Shown one piece after another: positions 1 to 8,221 of a DNA stretch of 64,000 nt. The notes below the pieces were generated by a model that searched no databases, had not been told where the DNA came from, and worked only from the letters and a program-made list of their open reading frames with translations. Source of the stretch: Aphanomyces cochlioides (Eukaryota > Oomycota > Saprolegniomycetes > Saprolegniales > Verrucalvaceae); NCBI GenBank assembly GCA_019828595.1, contig JAHQRK010000009.1, positions 2,666,001 to 2,730,000 on the forward strand, read 5' to 3'. How positions within the stretch are numbered: position 1 is the first letter of the stretch; each line of letters starts with the position of its first letter. The position numbers and the translations under genes were made by a program.

Positions 1-2
1 CC

Positions 3-1175
3 GCGCAGACGTCGAGACCCATAACTACACGAGGTGTGGGGAGCTCGATGTCTCCAGGGATTACTCTTGAGGGAGTGGATGGAGTTGAGATTTCTGTACC
101 TATGACGCAATCATCCGACACTCGTCCTTCAAGTCCAGTTACAACTGAAGAACACCAATTTACTCCTGATATGTCCATTTTGAACTCGAGCACCCGCGAA
201 TTTGACCCCTTGGGCAATGACAATGGATCTCCGCTACCATCCCTCATGGATCTATTGGACGATGTTTCTGTTCCAGCCAGGCCACAAACGAATGCGACAA
301 CGGCTGATGCCCCAACCAACCGCCCACGCACTCTGCGAATTCCAACCGACGATGATGACATCGATGAAGTGTTGTTTATCGATGACCACCGCGAAGTGGC
401 ATCAATGCGAAATCGAATTTCAACTATTCAATACCAAGTCAACTGGAAGTTTCAACGCCCGGATGGACTCGACAAAGACTGGTTCGACGAAAAAGACCTC
501 AGCGGGTGTCAAGAAGCCGTGGCGATGTACCAACGATGGCGACAAGCTGGAGCCCACTTCCTCACGAACACTGGTCTCGCCCCAACGCTTGCTGAATTTC
601 GAGCGATGGATCCTCTGTGGCTAGAAATTGGCAACAACAGTGACAAATCTTGTCTTGCGGCTGCAATCCGAATCGTTGCTACCAATTTGAATGTCTCCAA
701 TTTTGAGCTCAGCGAAGAAGTCATTTCGGGTTTCAAAGAGGCCCATGGAGTTCCTCAAGACGCGGGCATTCCCCCTTCCAAGATGCATGATTTTCTCAAG
801 CTGGCATACACACATGGATTCCACTACAACGACGCCATATTCTCCCGTCAACTGCTCAAGCAATCGGTGGGTGATCCAATTCGTGATATCTGTAGAGCGA
901 TATTGGATGAGCCTGACGGAGAATTCTTGGTTGTTTCTGTCACTGATTCAACATCCCATTGCTGGGTCCTCGCCAAGCGATACAAGCGCTGCATAGACCG
1001 AAGTCTATGTATGATCCAAGACAATGAAAATGTATACCCCCTGGGTCAGATGCCAAGAGTCAGTTTTATCCGACATATTCGCCGTGTTAGCTTACAAACA
1101 CCGAAGAAATCGAAGTCCCAACGTCGAAGCGAATCAAGAAAACGAAAAGCCAAATTGATTTCCAATTCAGCCTAG
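3..1175 (+). CDS. Family C protein, N-terminus missing (chromodomain plus putative papain-fold cysteine protease)
   Basis: The frame is open from the window edge to the TAG at 1173-1175 and lacks about the first 14 residues seen in the complete copy at 12543-13757. Relative to that 404-aa protein it has the acidic linker, the chromodomain-like stretch (residues about 136-194), the putative protease domain with Cys231, His333 and Asp354, and the basic C-terminus. No disabling change is visible in the part present. Function is inferred; see the complete copy for the domain evidence. Confidence 0.7.
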   Translation, partial: AQTSRPITTRGVGSSMSPGITLEGVDGVEISVPMTQSSDTRPSSPVTTEEHQFTPDMSILNSSTREFDPLGNDNGSPLPSLMDLLDDVSVPARPQTNATTADAPTNRPRTLRIPTDDDDIDEVLFIDDHREVASMRNRISTIQYQVNWKFQRPDGLDKDWFDEKDLSGCQEAVAMYQRWRQAGAHFLTNTGLAPTLAEFRAMDPLWLEIGNNSDKSCLAAAIRIVATNLNVSNFELSEEVISGFKEAHGVPQDAGIPPSKMHDFLKLAYTHGFHYNDAIFSRQLLKQSVGDPIRDICRAILDEPDGEFLVVSVTDSTSHCWVLAKRYKRCIDRSLCMIQDNENVYPLGQMPRVSFIRHIRRVSLQTPKKSKSQRRSESRKRKAKLISNSA

Positions 1176-1211
1176 CAGTTGGAAATGGGATGAGCCTTCG
1201 GGCAATATTAG

Positions 1212-1235
1212 TTTGTAGTTTACATTAACTACAAA
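1212..1235 (+). other. 3' UTR hairpin of family C
   Basis: TTTGTAGTT and AACTACAAA form a perfect 9-bp stem with a 6-nt loop, 18 nt before the insertion point. The same hairpin is at 2868-2891, 13794-13817 and 37175-37198. Family A has a hairpin at the same place. It is a candidate recognition structure for the reverse transcriptase. Confidence 0.65.
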
Positions 1236-1253
1236 TAGACTCCCCATTGACAT

Positions 1254-1267
1254 TGAGCTATACGACC
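1254..1267 (+). repeat. 14-bp tRNA-derived target-site duplication (first of 20 solo copies)
   Basis: TGAGCTATACGACC is the reverse complement of tRNA-Ile positions 1-14. It follows the 3' end of every complete element end in the window. Solo copies start at 1254, 1466, 2910, 4615, 13836, 14270, 15975, 22244, 23943, 25451, 27149, 33633, 35332, 37217, 42629, 44328, 50814, 52519, 59005 and 60710. Eight more copies are the right ends of the intact tRNA genes. The base before it differs by family (g after A, t after B and C, c in the tRNA), so 14 bp is the best estimate of the duplication. Confidence 0.93.
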
Positions 1268-1465
1268 ACCCGACTTTGCTCGCGCTCCAACCTTCAGCCC
1301 CAAATTAACAAGCCCCAAGTATTTATTCAACAAGTCAAAAATCGCTGTACTCCAAAGCCCAAAGTAGAAAATCTGCTGAAGCATTTGGAAGTGGGATGAG
1401 CCGTTAGTAGGCAATATTAGTATTAGTAGATATTGAAAGTCTATTAATATACCTCCCCATTGCAG
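1268..1465 (+). mobile_element. Family A 3' tail, severely 5'-truncated
   Basis: These 198 bp match the last codons of the family A ORF2 and its 3' UTR (33435-33632). The tail sits between two 14-mers, at 1254 and 1466, as expected of a dead-on-arrival 5'-truncated insertion. Its truncation point differs from those at 13851 and 25031, so it is a separate insertion event. Confidence 0.88.
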
Positions 1466-1480
1466 TGAGCTATACGACCT

Positions 1481-2909
1481 ACTCACGATCCGCACAAAAC
1501 ATTTCACTGCCCAATCAAATCGTGCCTGACTCAAGTGTCGCAACTGAGAATAAGTTCAGTGAGAATCTCAAAACAATTCTCCAAGACTCACTTTTGATTT
1601 TACCCAAGACAACAACAATGGAAGCTTCAACGATTTTCACTGCCGATAGCGTACTCCCCGCGCAGACGTCGAGACCCATAACTACACGAGGTGTGGGGAG
1701 CTCGATGTCTCCAGGGATTACTCTTGAGGGAGTGGATGGAGTTGAGATTTCTGTACCTATGACGCAATCATCCGACACTCGTCCTTCAAGTCCAGTTACA
1801 ACTGAAGAACACCAATTTACTCCTGATATGTCCATTTTGAACTCGAGCACCCGCGAATTTGACCCCTTGGGCAATGACAATGGATCTCCGCTACCATCCC
1901 TCATGGATCTATTGGACGATGTTTCTGTTCCAGCCAGGCCACAAACGAATGCGACAACGGCTGATGCCCCAACCAACCGCCCACGCACTCTGCGAATTCC
2001 AACCGACGATGATGACATCGATGAAGTGTTGTTTATCGATGACCACCGCGAAGTGGCATCAATGCGAAATCGAATTTCAACTATTCAATACCAAGTCAAC
2101 TGGAAGTTTCAACGCCCGGATGGACTCGACAAAGACTGGTTCGACGAAAAAGACCTCAGCGGGTGTCAAGAAGCCGTGGCGATGTACCAACGATGGCGAC
2201 AAGCTGGAGCCCACTTCCTCACGAACACTGGTCTCGCCCCAACGCTTGCTGAATTTCGAGCGATGGATCCTCTGTGGCTAGAAATTGGCAACAACAGTGA
2301 CAAATCTTGTCTTGCGGCTGCAATCCGAATCGTTGCTACCAATTTGAATGTCTCCAATTTTGAGCTCAGCGAAGAAGTCATTTCGGGTTTCAAAGAGGCC
2401 CATGGAGTTCCTCAAGACGCGGGCATTCCCCCTTCCAAGATGCATGATTTTCTCAAGCTGGCATACACACATGGATTCCACTACAACGACGCCATATTCT
2501 CCCGTAAACTGCTCAAGCAATCGGTGGGTGATCCAATTCGTGATATCTGTAGAGCGATATTGGATGAGCCTGACGGAGAATTCTTGGTTGTTTCTGTCAC
2601 TGATTCAACATCCCATTGCTGGGCCTCGCCAAGCGATACAAGCGCTGCATAGACCGAAGTCTATGTATGATCCAAGACAATGAAAATGTATACCCCCTGG
2701 GTCAGATGCCAAGAGTCAGTTTTATCCGACATATTCGCCGTGTTAGCTTACAAACACCGAAGAAATCGAAGTCCCAACGTCGAAGCGAATCAAGAAAACG
2801 AAAAGCCAAATTGATTTCCAATTCAGCCTAGCAGTTGGAAATGGGATGAGCCTTCGGGCAATATTAGTTTGTAGTTTACATTAACTACAAATAGACTCCC
2901 CATTGACAT
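1481..2909 (+). mobile_element. Family C element, copy 2, full length
   Basis: The element begins at the same base as the copy at 12406 (ACTCACGATCC), so this is probably the natural 5' end of family C. It has a 5' UTR of about 137 nt, one ORF and a hairpin-bearing 3' UTR, and is flanked by 14-mers at 1466 and 2910. Confidence 0.87.
1618..2831 (+). pseudogene. Family C protein, frameshifted copy
   Basis: The ATG at 1618 is the same start as in the intact copy. The frame is lost near 2624, where one T is missing (GCTGGGCCTC against GCTGGGTCCTC elsewhere), just after the putative catalytic His of the protease domain. Translation would end at 2652 with a short wrong tail; the rest of the original frame resumes at 2624-2831. 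A second difference is a Gln-to-Lys change before LLKQS. The shift removes the Asp/Asn part of the putative active site and the basic tail, so this copy is probably inactive, unless the missing base is a sequencing error. Confidence 0.8.
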
Positions 2910-2925
2910 TGAGCTATACGACCTC

Positions 2926-4458
2926 CCTGAAAACTCGGTCGCCAAGTGGCAGTCCATGGTGTACAAGTTCATCTTGACAAGAAAGCGACACAAGGAAGAC
3001 AAGCACATGTCCTTGATCAACTCTGGCGTGGCGTATCATCCCAGCCTGGGTCTCAGGATTCCGCATATTGCGTCAAGAATTCGTGCTCAACGTGTTCAGC
3101 GACTTCAATTCCTTGTTCAGACCGACAACGAAGAACCATCGTTATGGTCTGTTCTCCCGAAGCAGCTCTTTCGAAGGTGCATGGAGCCGTTCGCAAGATA
3201 CTCGTCGTGGGACTGCCTCATGTATCATCCCAACCACAACACAAATCACATGCGACTTGAAGTACTCCCTTTGTTGTGGCGGAAAATCTGGGCCAACTGG
3301 CATCGTATCCCCCTTACGCGCAAATGTCCTGAAACGCCGACACAATCTCAGCTCCCTACCATGTCTGTTTGGCTGCAAATTCATCCGCTGTTTTTGGTTC
3401 CTGGTTCCAATGGACCAACCTCGCTTGCTGTCGCCCTCAAACATCATCGTCCCTTCTACAAGTTCCTCGCCCAAGAAGGCTTGCATTGCTTGGACGATTT
3501 CGTCACCACACAACGCGTGTGGCCCTCCTATGAAGAATTCAAGTTGCAAATGGAGCCTTACGTTTGGCGGTTCCCTGGCGATGATTTTCCACGCGTGTTT
3601 CGCCATTTGTACTCCCTGCTTTCACTCATTGCGACCACTGTATGGCAAGTACTGGGTATCCCTCTCGTGGAAGCTGTGCCTCCCAATCATGAAGTTCAAA
3701 TCCCCGTCGGACAAGTTTGGAAGAATGTCTTTGTTCCTTTTCAACAATGGCCGCGCAAGTACATCCGATCGATTTGCTTTTGCGCGCCACTACTCACCAA
3801 ACAGCACCCCTTGTCGAGCGATTCAAGAAACAATGATTTGGCGATCAAGAAATACATGAACAAGACTGTGAAACCTTTGATGCGATATCCAACTCCTGTT
3901 CAAGCCGATGTGTGGTGGCGAATCTTGTTTCGGATGCTACCCGTCAACTCTCGCTTCTTTTTCCTTCAAGACACCAACCCTAGCATTATCGAATGCTCCT
4001 TTCCTGGTTGCTCAGCCGTCGAAACGATACAACACATCCTGTTCGACTGCAAGTTTGTCAAGCCTGTGTGGAATTGGCATCAAGCAGCGTGGCGGCCGTT
4101 TGGTATTCCATTTACATGGAATACGATTATCAACCTCGACGAATTCGCGGTTTCTGAAGAATGGGTGTCTCATTTTTCAGTGATTCGTCGTTTGTGGGTC
4201 CTTCTCGTTTCATCTTTGCTACGGGACTTTTGGATTCATCGCAATCGAACCAAGTTTGAAGGCAAAACAGTGCCATACATCCAGGCGGTCAAGGAAGTAT
4301 CTCTTGTTTCGTGGACCGCAAATATCAGACGAATGCTCCGTGATCCTACAATGGACAGTGATGAAGCAATGCAAGTCTCCGAGATAGTCGAAAAACTCAA
4401 GTCTCATACCAACTACACTTGGTTTTGGGAGAAGAACTTGCGAGCGACACTTGTGTAA
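2926..4458 (+). CDS. Family B ORF2 C-terminal fragment (post-RT region and zinc-binding domain)
   Basis: The frame is open from the truncation point and the first ATG is at 2956 (500 aa). The sequence lines up with family A ORF2 from about residue 859 to the end: an opening VAKWQSMVYKFILTRK against VAVWQRMVNKYILGRK, then LGLRIPHIASR, and near the end MLPVNSRFFFLQ followed by a C-x4-C-x7-H-x4-C cluster. That cluster is the zf-RVT type found at the C-terminus of many non-LTR RT proteins. Endonuclease and RT catalytic parts are absent, so no autonomous activity is expected. The frame has no internal stops, which suggests youth or selection-free recent amplification rather than function. Confidence 0.8.
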   Translation, partial: PENSVAKWQSMVYKFILTRKRHKEDKHMSLINSGVAYHPSLGLRIPHIASRIRAQRVQRLQFLVQTDNEEPSLWSVLPKQLFRRCMEPFARYSSWDCLMYHPNHNTNHMRLEVLPLLWRKIWANWHRIPLTRKCPETPTQSQLPTMSVWLQIHPLFLVPGSNGPTSLAVALKHHRPFYKFLAQEGLHCLDDFVTTQRVWPSYEEFKLQMEPYVWRFPGDDFPRVFRHLYSLLSLIATTVWQVLGIPLVEAVPPNHEVQIPVGQVWKNVFVPFQQWPRKYIRSICFCAPLLTKQHPLSSDSRNNDLAIKKYMNKTVKPLMRYPTPVQADVWWRILFRMLPVNSRFFFLQDTNPSIIECSFPGCSAVETIQHILFDCKFVKPVWNWHQAAWRPFGIPFTWNTIINLDEFAVSEEWVSHFSVIRRLWVLLVSSLLRDFWIHRNRTKFEGKTVPYIQAVKEVSLVSWTANIRRMLRDPTMDSDEAMQVSEIVEKLKSHTNYTWFWEKNLRATLV

Positions 4459-4558
4459 AGAAGTCTCAAGATTTCAAGACAATGCAAGAGCTCAATCGAA
4501 CTCACGCAACGATTCAAGTGGCTTTCGAGTAGAACTTAGTAGTCCTTGTTCCCCATTG

Positions 4559-4570
4559 GGTCGTCTAGGC
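4559..4570 (+). other. tRNA-5'-end-like sequence in the B 3' UTR
   Basis: GGTCGTCTAGGC matches the sense strand of the tRNA-Ile 5' end (GGTCGTATAG) in 9 of the first 10 bases. It directly follows CCCCATTG, the string found at the extreme 3' end of families A and C. It is present in all B copies. A role in target pairing is only a possibility. Confidence 0.35.
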
Positions 4571-4628
4571 AAACATTTATAGGGGTTAAAGGTCAAATAT
4601 ACCCCGATTGTCATTGAGCTATACGACC

Positions 4629-5629
4629 TATTATACTTATTCCCATACACACCACATCACACAACACACGTTCTCAAACACATTGACACACACACTTTTT
4701 TTCCACACACAAAAGAAACCTACAACATATCCCACACACCATCCACTCTCCCAACAAAACAAAACCTACGCAATTCAATTTGGCATCCGCTCGTCGTCAG
4801 CCCTCGACAGTCCCAAGCTTCATTCCTCGTGTCCTCTGTCCATATCCTTTTACACGCATACTATTTAATTATAAACGTTATTATTAGCAGAGAGTTTTGA
4901 CCTACATTTTCGTCTTTAAAGTCATGTTTCTCAAACGCTATAATGTTTTCCAAGTTATTTCTTATTGCATGCAAATCCTCATGAAATTCATATTCGGCGG
5001 GTCAAATTTCTTATCAAAACTCAAATACTTTGCTTCAGTATGGAGAAAAGTTCATCGTCGTTGTCGACCACTGTCAAGTGGCTCATTCATATAACGCCAA
5101 CAAGCCAGGACAGAGCTTTGTGTAGGCAAAGCTACACGATCTTGAAAAGATTGTCGATCCCATTCGAGATGCTTCGTTTTGTTTATCCGTGTAGATTCCT
5201 ATTTACATGTATTTTGGATGCATGCCTTGGCTGCCACGTTGAGGTGATTCAAATGAAATTCACAGACTCAGAGATCATTGCAAACGATTGCATGACTACA
5301 TCAAGACATGTCGGCGTATCTCGATGTGTCAACCATCGTAAACACACGAGCGTTTGGAGCAAGCCTCGCGAAGAGACTCAACAGAACAAAAACAAGACTG
5401 CATTTGTCTTGTCAAGAGTATAGATGGACACTTCAGATGGACCACAGTCCGTGAAAGAGAGATTCAAGGAATGTCTTATCCATATGTGCGTAGAGGTGAG
5501 CACCTCTTTTCGTGCTGGACGTGGCATGAGGTGACTAGTAAGAGCTGAGAAGAATACAGGAGGAATCCTAAGGAAAGGCGAGAATGTTGGGAGGAGAGGA
5601 CGAAATCGGAGAAAAGGGGAAAAAAACGT
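4629..5629 (+). repeat. F block copy 1: spacer of the tRNA-Ile array
   Basis: About 1.0 kb of non-element DNA that precedes every tRNA in the window. It starts with an AC-rich, T/C-rich low-complexity stretch (4640-4760), becomes AT-rich (about 4860-5040), then mixed. No convincing host gene is seen. Short ORFs here are inconsistent between copies; one reading frame (5039-5194) vaguely resembles an elongation-factor-P-like KOW domain but is stopped in this copy by TAG at 5126-5128. F is either the old spacer of a tRNA tandem array or the join made when the first unit was duplicated. Confidence 0.8.
5620..5626 (-). terminator. Pol III terminator, T7
   Basis: Seven A residues on the plus strand lie 3 nt beyond the 3' end of the tRNA and read as T7 in the tRNA direction, the standard RNA polymerase III stop signal. 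Confidence 0.85.
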
Positions 5630-5702
5630 TGGTCATACTGGGGCTCGAACCCAGGACCCTGGCGTTATTAGCACCATGCTCTACCGACTGAGCTATACGA
5701 CC
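5630..5702 (-). tRNA. tRNA-Ile(AAU), copy 1
   Basis: The minus strand folds into a 73-nt tRNA without intron. The acceptor stem is GGTCGTA/TATGACC with one G-T pair, and the discriminator is A. The D arm is GCTC..GAGC, the anticodon stem TGGTG/CGCCA around the loop CTAATAA (anticodon AAT, isoleucine codon AUU), and the T arm CTGGG/CCCAG around TTCGAGC. Internal A and B boxes are intact. Family E abuts its first base, and the element's target duplication re-creates its first 14 nt, so the gene should still be transcribable. Confidence 0.96.
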
Positions 5703-5755
5703 CCAGTTTCCAATTTGCCAGCTACCCCGCAGTACCACTGTCCAAAACTGACAAC

Positions 5756-8221
5756 ATGGCGACTACCCGCTCTTCCAGCCGTGCTCATGCACACAAGCCC
5801 TCAGCTTTTTCTGTCTCTCCCTTTCGCAATACCTCGGACGCTTCTAGTATCATGGAGGTGATTGTTGACGATGATGATGACGATGAACCTGACTCAATCA
5901 TCGACAAAACTCCGCCTGCTGCTCAACCGCCCATACGTCTTGCTACACTCGGTGGTCGCGTGCCATTACCAAGCGCTCGTACCAGCGACAAAACTGTCAA
6001 CAAGGATAATGTTTCTCCGATGCCTGATGAAGACATAGAGGATATCTCCAACAACAACCAACCACATACCCCACCGATTACTCAAGCCACTGAGCTGGAG
6101 CCGCGCTCTGAAGACCAATCGATTCGCGACACCAATGTTGATGTGGAAATGGAGCCTGAAGCTCAAATCGATGCCTCGCCTCCTGCTACAACACGCTCCG
6201 TGCCAATACCACCCGAGTCGAACACCTCGACCAAAAAGCCAAACGAATGCGTGTGGGAATTCCAAGCCAAGCAGAGAGCTAAATCTGCCAAGGCTCAGCG
6301 GAACAGTGACGTCGGCCATTATCGACCAACTATGGCCGAGCTGGCGTCCTTGTTGCAAAAACGCGCGACAGGATCTCTCACGTTTGACGACACTTTGCCC
6401 ATCCAAAAACATTCCCCCAGAGATGTTGTTGGCTGGCTACAAATGTCCACTGGCCAATACACCAAATACATCGACATCTCCAAGGCAATGACATCTCTAT
6501 TGTTTGACAACCAAGCGCTTGATTTGGACGATGCATTTGTCGATGTCATCAAGTGCGAGAAAGATGTCTCCAATCGTCTTCTCAAGTGGGGCATAGCCTC
6601 TGAAGATGCTCTTAAAAAGCTGCGTGGAGTCTCTCTCAAGATCCAAGTGGCAAAGGATGGCAGCTCTCAGAGATTTGTCATGACTGAGCCCCATATACTT
6701 GATGGATATTTCATCGATATCCCATCTGGTCTCCAAGGACAGGATGAAGAACGTCTCATGTTCAGCATCATGTCAAAGCTTGAGCCGCGCTTTTTGTGGG
6801 GCTCATACTCCACAGTTTCCTCGACGACTGGCTTGGCTAGCTCTCGTTATCGCTTGTATTTTGAAGGGACAGCTATACCCGAATCTATGCACAATGACGG
6901 TCGATCAATTGAAGAATTCATTTTCAAGGGTCGGTGCCTCCGCGTGTTTGGTCAAGGATGGTTTTACCGTGACAAGAAGCTCGCGCGCCTTGACCTCGAT
7001 GTAATCGCCACCCAACATGGACTTCACGCAACCCCTCACCGCCCACGGGGAGACGCCGCTGTCTCGACATCCACTGCCAAACGGCAGAAAACGACCCGAG
7101 ACAGCAACAAGGAATGGACTGAAGTTCAAACTACAGGCAAAAGAAAGAAAACCCCAATCTCCGCTGGCTCAATCCCAGCTCCTGATCGTCCTTGGATCTC
7201 CCCGAACATGTTTGCGGCTCTGGACGAACGCGCTAATGTTGAGCCCGAGGAACACGAAACGACAGTTGGCAACACCACTGTCAAAGTAATTGTTCCAAAG
7301 CTGACACTCAAATCTGGTGACAAGGTGCACGTTTCCGCTGAAGAGTTCATTAGCGGGATCAAACCCCACGAGGGCTCAATCCAAAGGTTTGAGAAGTCTC
7401 TCGATGCCATACTTGCCGAGCTCAACGACCTTGACACCAAGGCTCAAAACGCACCACAACATATCCCGGCCCAAGTTAAGGAAGCGTTAGCGCACGATTC
7501 CTTCAACTTATTGAAATTGATTACGGACGGGCGTGTTGACACGATCTGCATCCATCTAGAACGTGCGCCAATCGAATTTGGACTGCAACTGCACCAAATT
7601 TTTGTCTCCAATCGTGACAGCTTCGAATACTTTGTTCGTCTTCGACTGCTTAATCGTTGGCTAAGAGCGTCTGGTGGTGGCACAAAATCTTTTGGTCAGC
7701 TCTACGAGGCAACATTCGGCACTCCAATCACTCACGACCACGTGATCTCGGTGTTCAGTGACCAGAAGATGGTCAACAACCTCCCACTCATCGAGGCAAT
7801 CATCACCGATGATGACATCGTCCTCAACAGAGTTGAAGTCGAAGAAGTGCTGGCCATTGCAGAAGTATTGATGGCAGTTCATGCTCCACTATATTTCAAT
7901 AGCGATGCGGCAATTTTGGCCTCAACAAAAAGTCCAGTGACAGCGTTACCCTCTCGCCTTGGTAAACGCAGTCTATCCTCCGAAACGCTCATGTCACTCC
8001 TGATGTACACCGACCTTGGCCTCCACATATGGAACAGAATGGAATTCATGTACACTGGCGACGGAGAATCGATGTGTCACATCATGACAAAAATCCTTCA
8101 ACTACACGAAAGCAACGATTTGGATATCACTCTCCACAATCAAGTCATGTTTCACCCAAGCGAACCTACTTTAATTCACGGCGACCTAGCGGATCTCACA
8201 ACGATCGCTTCCCGTGGCTAA
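5756..8221 (+). CDS. Family E ORF1 protein (RNA-binding / RNP protein)
   Basis: 821 aa from the first ATG after the 53-nt leader. Residues 1-160 are disordered and acidic with a run of aspartates (38-43). Residues about 318-405 (YFIDIP ... SSRYRLYFEG ... KGRCLRVFGQGWFYR) have the beta-alpha-beta spacing of an RRM-like domain, as in many non-LTR ORF1 proteins; this is by inspection only. Basic clusters AKRQK (441) and GKRKK (461) could serve nuclear entry or RNA binding. From 480 (WISPNMFAALDE) to the end is a helix-rich domain also present in families A and D. No CCHC zinc knuckle is visible. The stop overlaps the start of ORF2. Expected role: coat the element RNA and help target-primed reverse transcription. 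Confidence 0.8.
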   Translation: MATTRSSSRAHAHKPSAFSVSPFRNTSDASSIMEVIVDDDDDDEPDSIIDKTPPAAQPPIRLATLGGRVPLPSARTSDKTVNKDNVSPMPDEDIEDISNNNQPHTPPITQATELEPRSEDQSIRDTNVDVEMEPEAQIDASPPATTRSVPIPPESNTSTKKPNECVWEFQAKQRAKSAKAQRNSDVGHYRPTMAELASLLQKRATGSLTFDDTLPIQKHSPRDVVGWLQMSTGQYTKYIDISKAMTSLLFDNQALDLDDAFVDVIKCEKDVSNRLLKWGIASEDALKKLRGVSLKIQVAKDGSSQRFVMTEPHILDGYFIDIPSGLQGQDEERLMFSIMSKLEPRFLWGSYSTVSSTTGLASSRYRLYFEGTAIPESMHNDGRSIEEFIFKGRCLRVFGQGWFYRDKKLARLDLDVIATQHGLHATPHRPRGDAAVSTSTAKRQKTTRDSNKEWTEVQTTGKRKKTPISAGSIPAPDRPWISPNMFAALDERANVEPEEHETTVGNTTVKVIVPKLTLKSGDKVHVSAEEFISGIKPHEGSIQRFEKSLDAILAELNDLDTKAQNAPQHIPAQVKEALAHDSFNLLKLITDGRVDTICIHLERAPIEFGLQLHQIFVSNRDSFEYFVRLRLLNRWLRASGGGTKSFGQLYEATFGTPITHDHVISVFSDQKMVNNLPLIEAIITDDDIVLNRVEVEEVLAIAEVLMAVHAPLYFNSDAAILASTKSPVTALPSRLGKRSLSSETLMSLLMYTDLGLHIWNRMEFMYTGDGESMCHIMTKILQLHESNDLDITLHNQVMFHPSEPTLIHGDLADLTTIASRG

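Larger units (their letters stand above)
1..1253 (+). mobile_element. Family C non-autonomous element, copy 1 (left end outside window)
   Basis: This element runs in from beyond the left edge. It matches the copies at 1481 and 12406 almost base for base and ends directly before the tRNA-derived 14-mer at 1254-1267. No endonuclease or RT is encoded. It carries one protein ORF and a short 3' UTR with a 9-bp hairpin (1212-1235). The 3' UTR resembles that of family A, which suggests mobilisation by A-type proteins. Confidence 0.85.
2924..4614 (+). mobile_element. Family B element, copy 1 (5'-truncated)
   Basis: This is the 3' part of a non-LTR element: about 510 codons of ORF2 C-terminus plus a 156-nt 3' UTR ending in CCCCGATTGTCAT. 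All eight B copies begin at the same base (CCCTGAA), so they descend from one truncated insertion. Flanked by 14-mers at 2910 and 4615. B lies next to the F block in every unit, which makes it the oldest insertion there. Confidence 0.88.

Noticed and set aside
1171..1253. A second tRNA or Pol III SINE head in family C
   Set aside because: No A-box/B-box pair or tRNA fold is visible in the C 5' UTR or 3' UTR; the only tRNA-related part is the duplicated target.
1254..1267. Regularly recurring 14-mer considered as a CRISPR-like or satellite repeat
   Set aside because: Spacing follows element lengths (0.2 to 6.7 kb), it always sits at element 3' ends, and it equals the tRNA 5' end, so a target-site duplication explains it.
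4582..4605. GGGGT/ACCCC stem at the B end as a strong hairpin equal to those of A and C
   Set aside because: Only 5 pairs with a long loop; kept only as a weak parallel.
8214..8216. GTG as the true start of family E ORF2, and other GTG starts at ORF edges
   Set aside because: The organism is eukaryotic; GTG is not a normal start. The frame is open further left, and the ORF1 overlap suggests frameshift or reinitiation.
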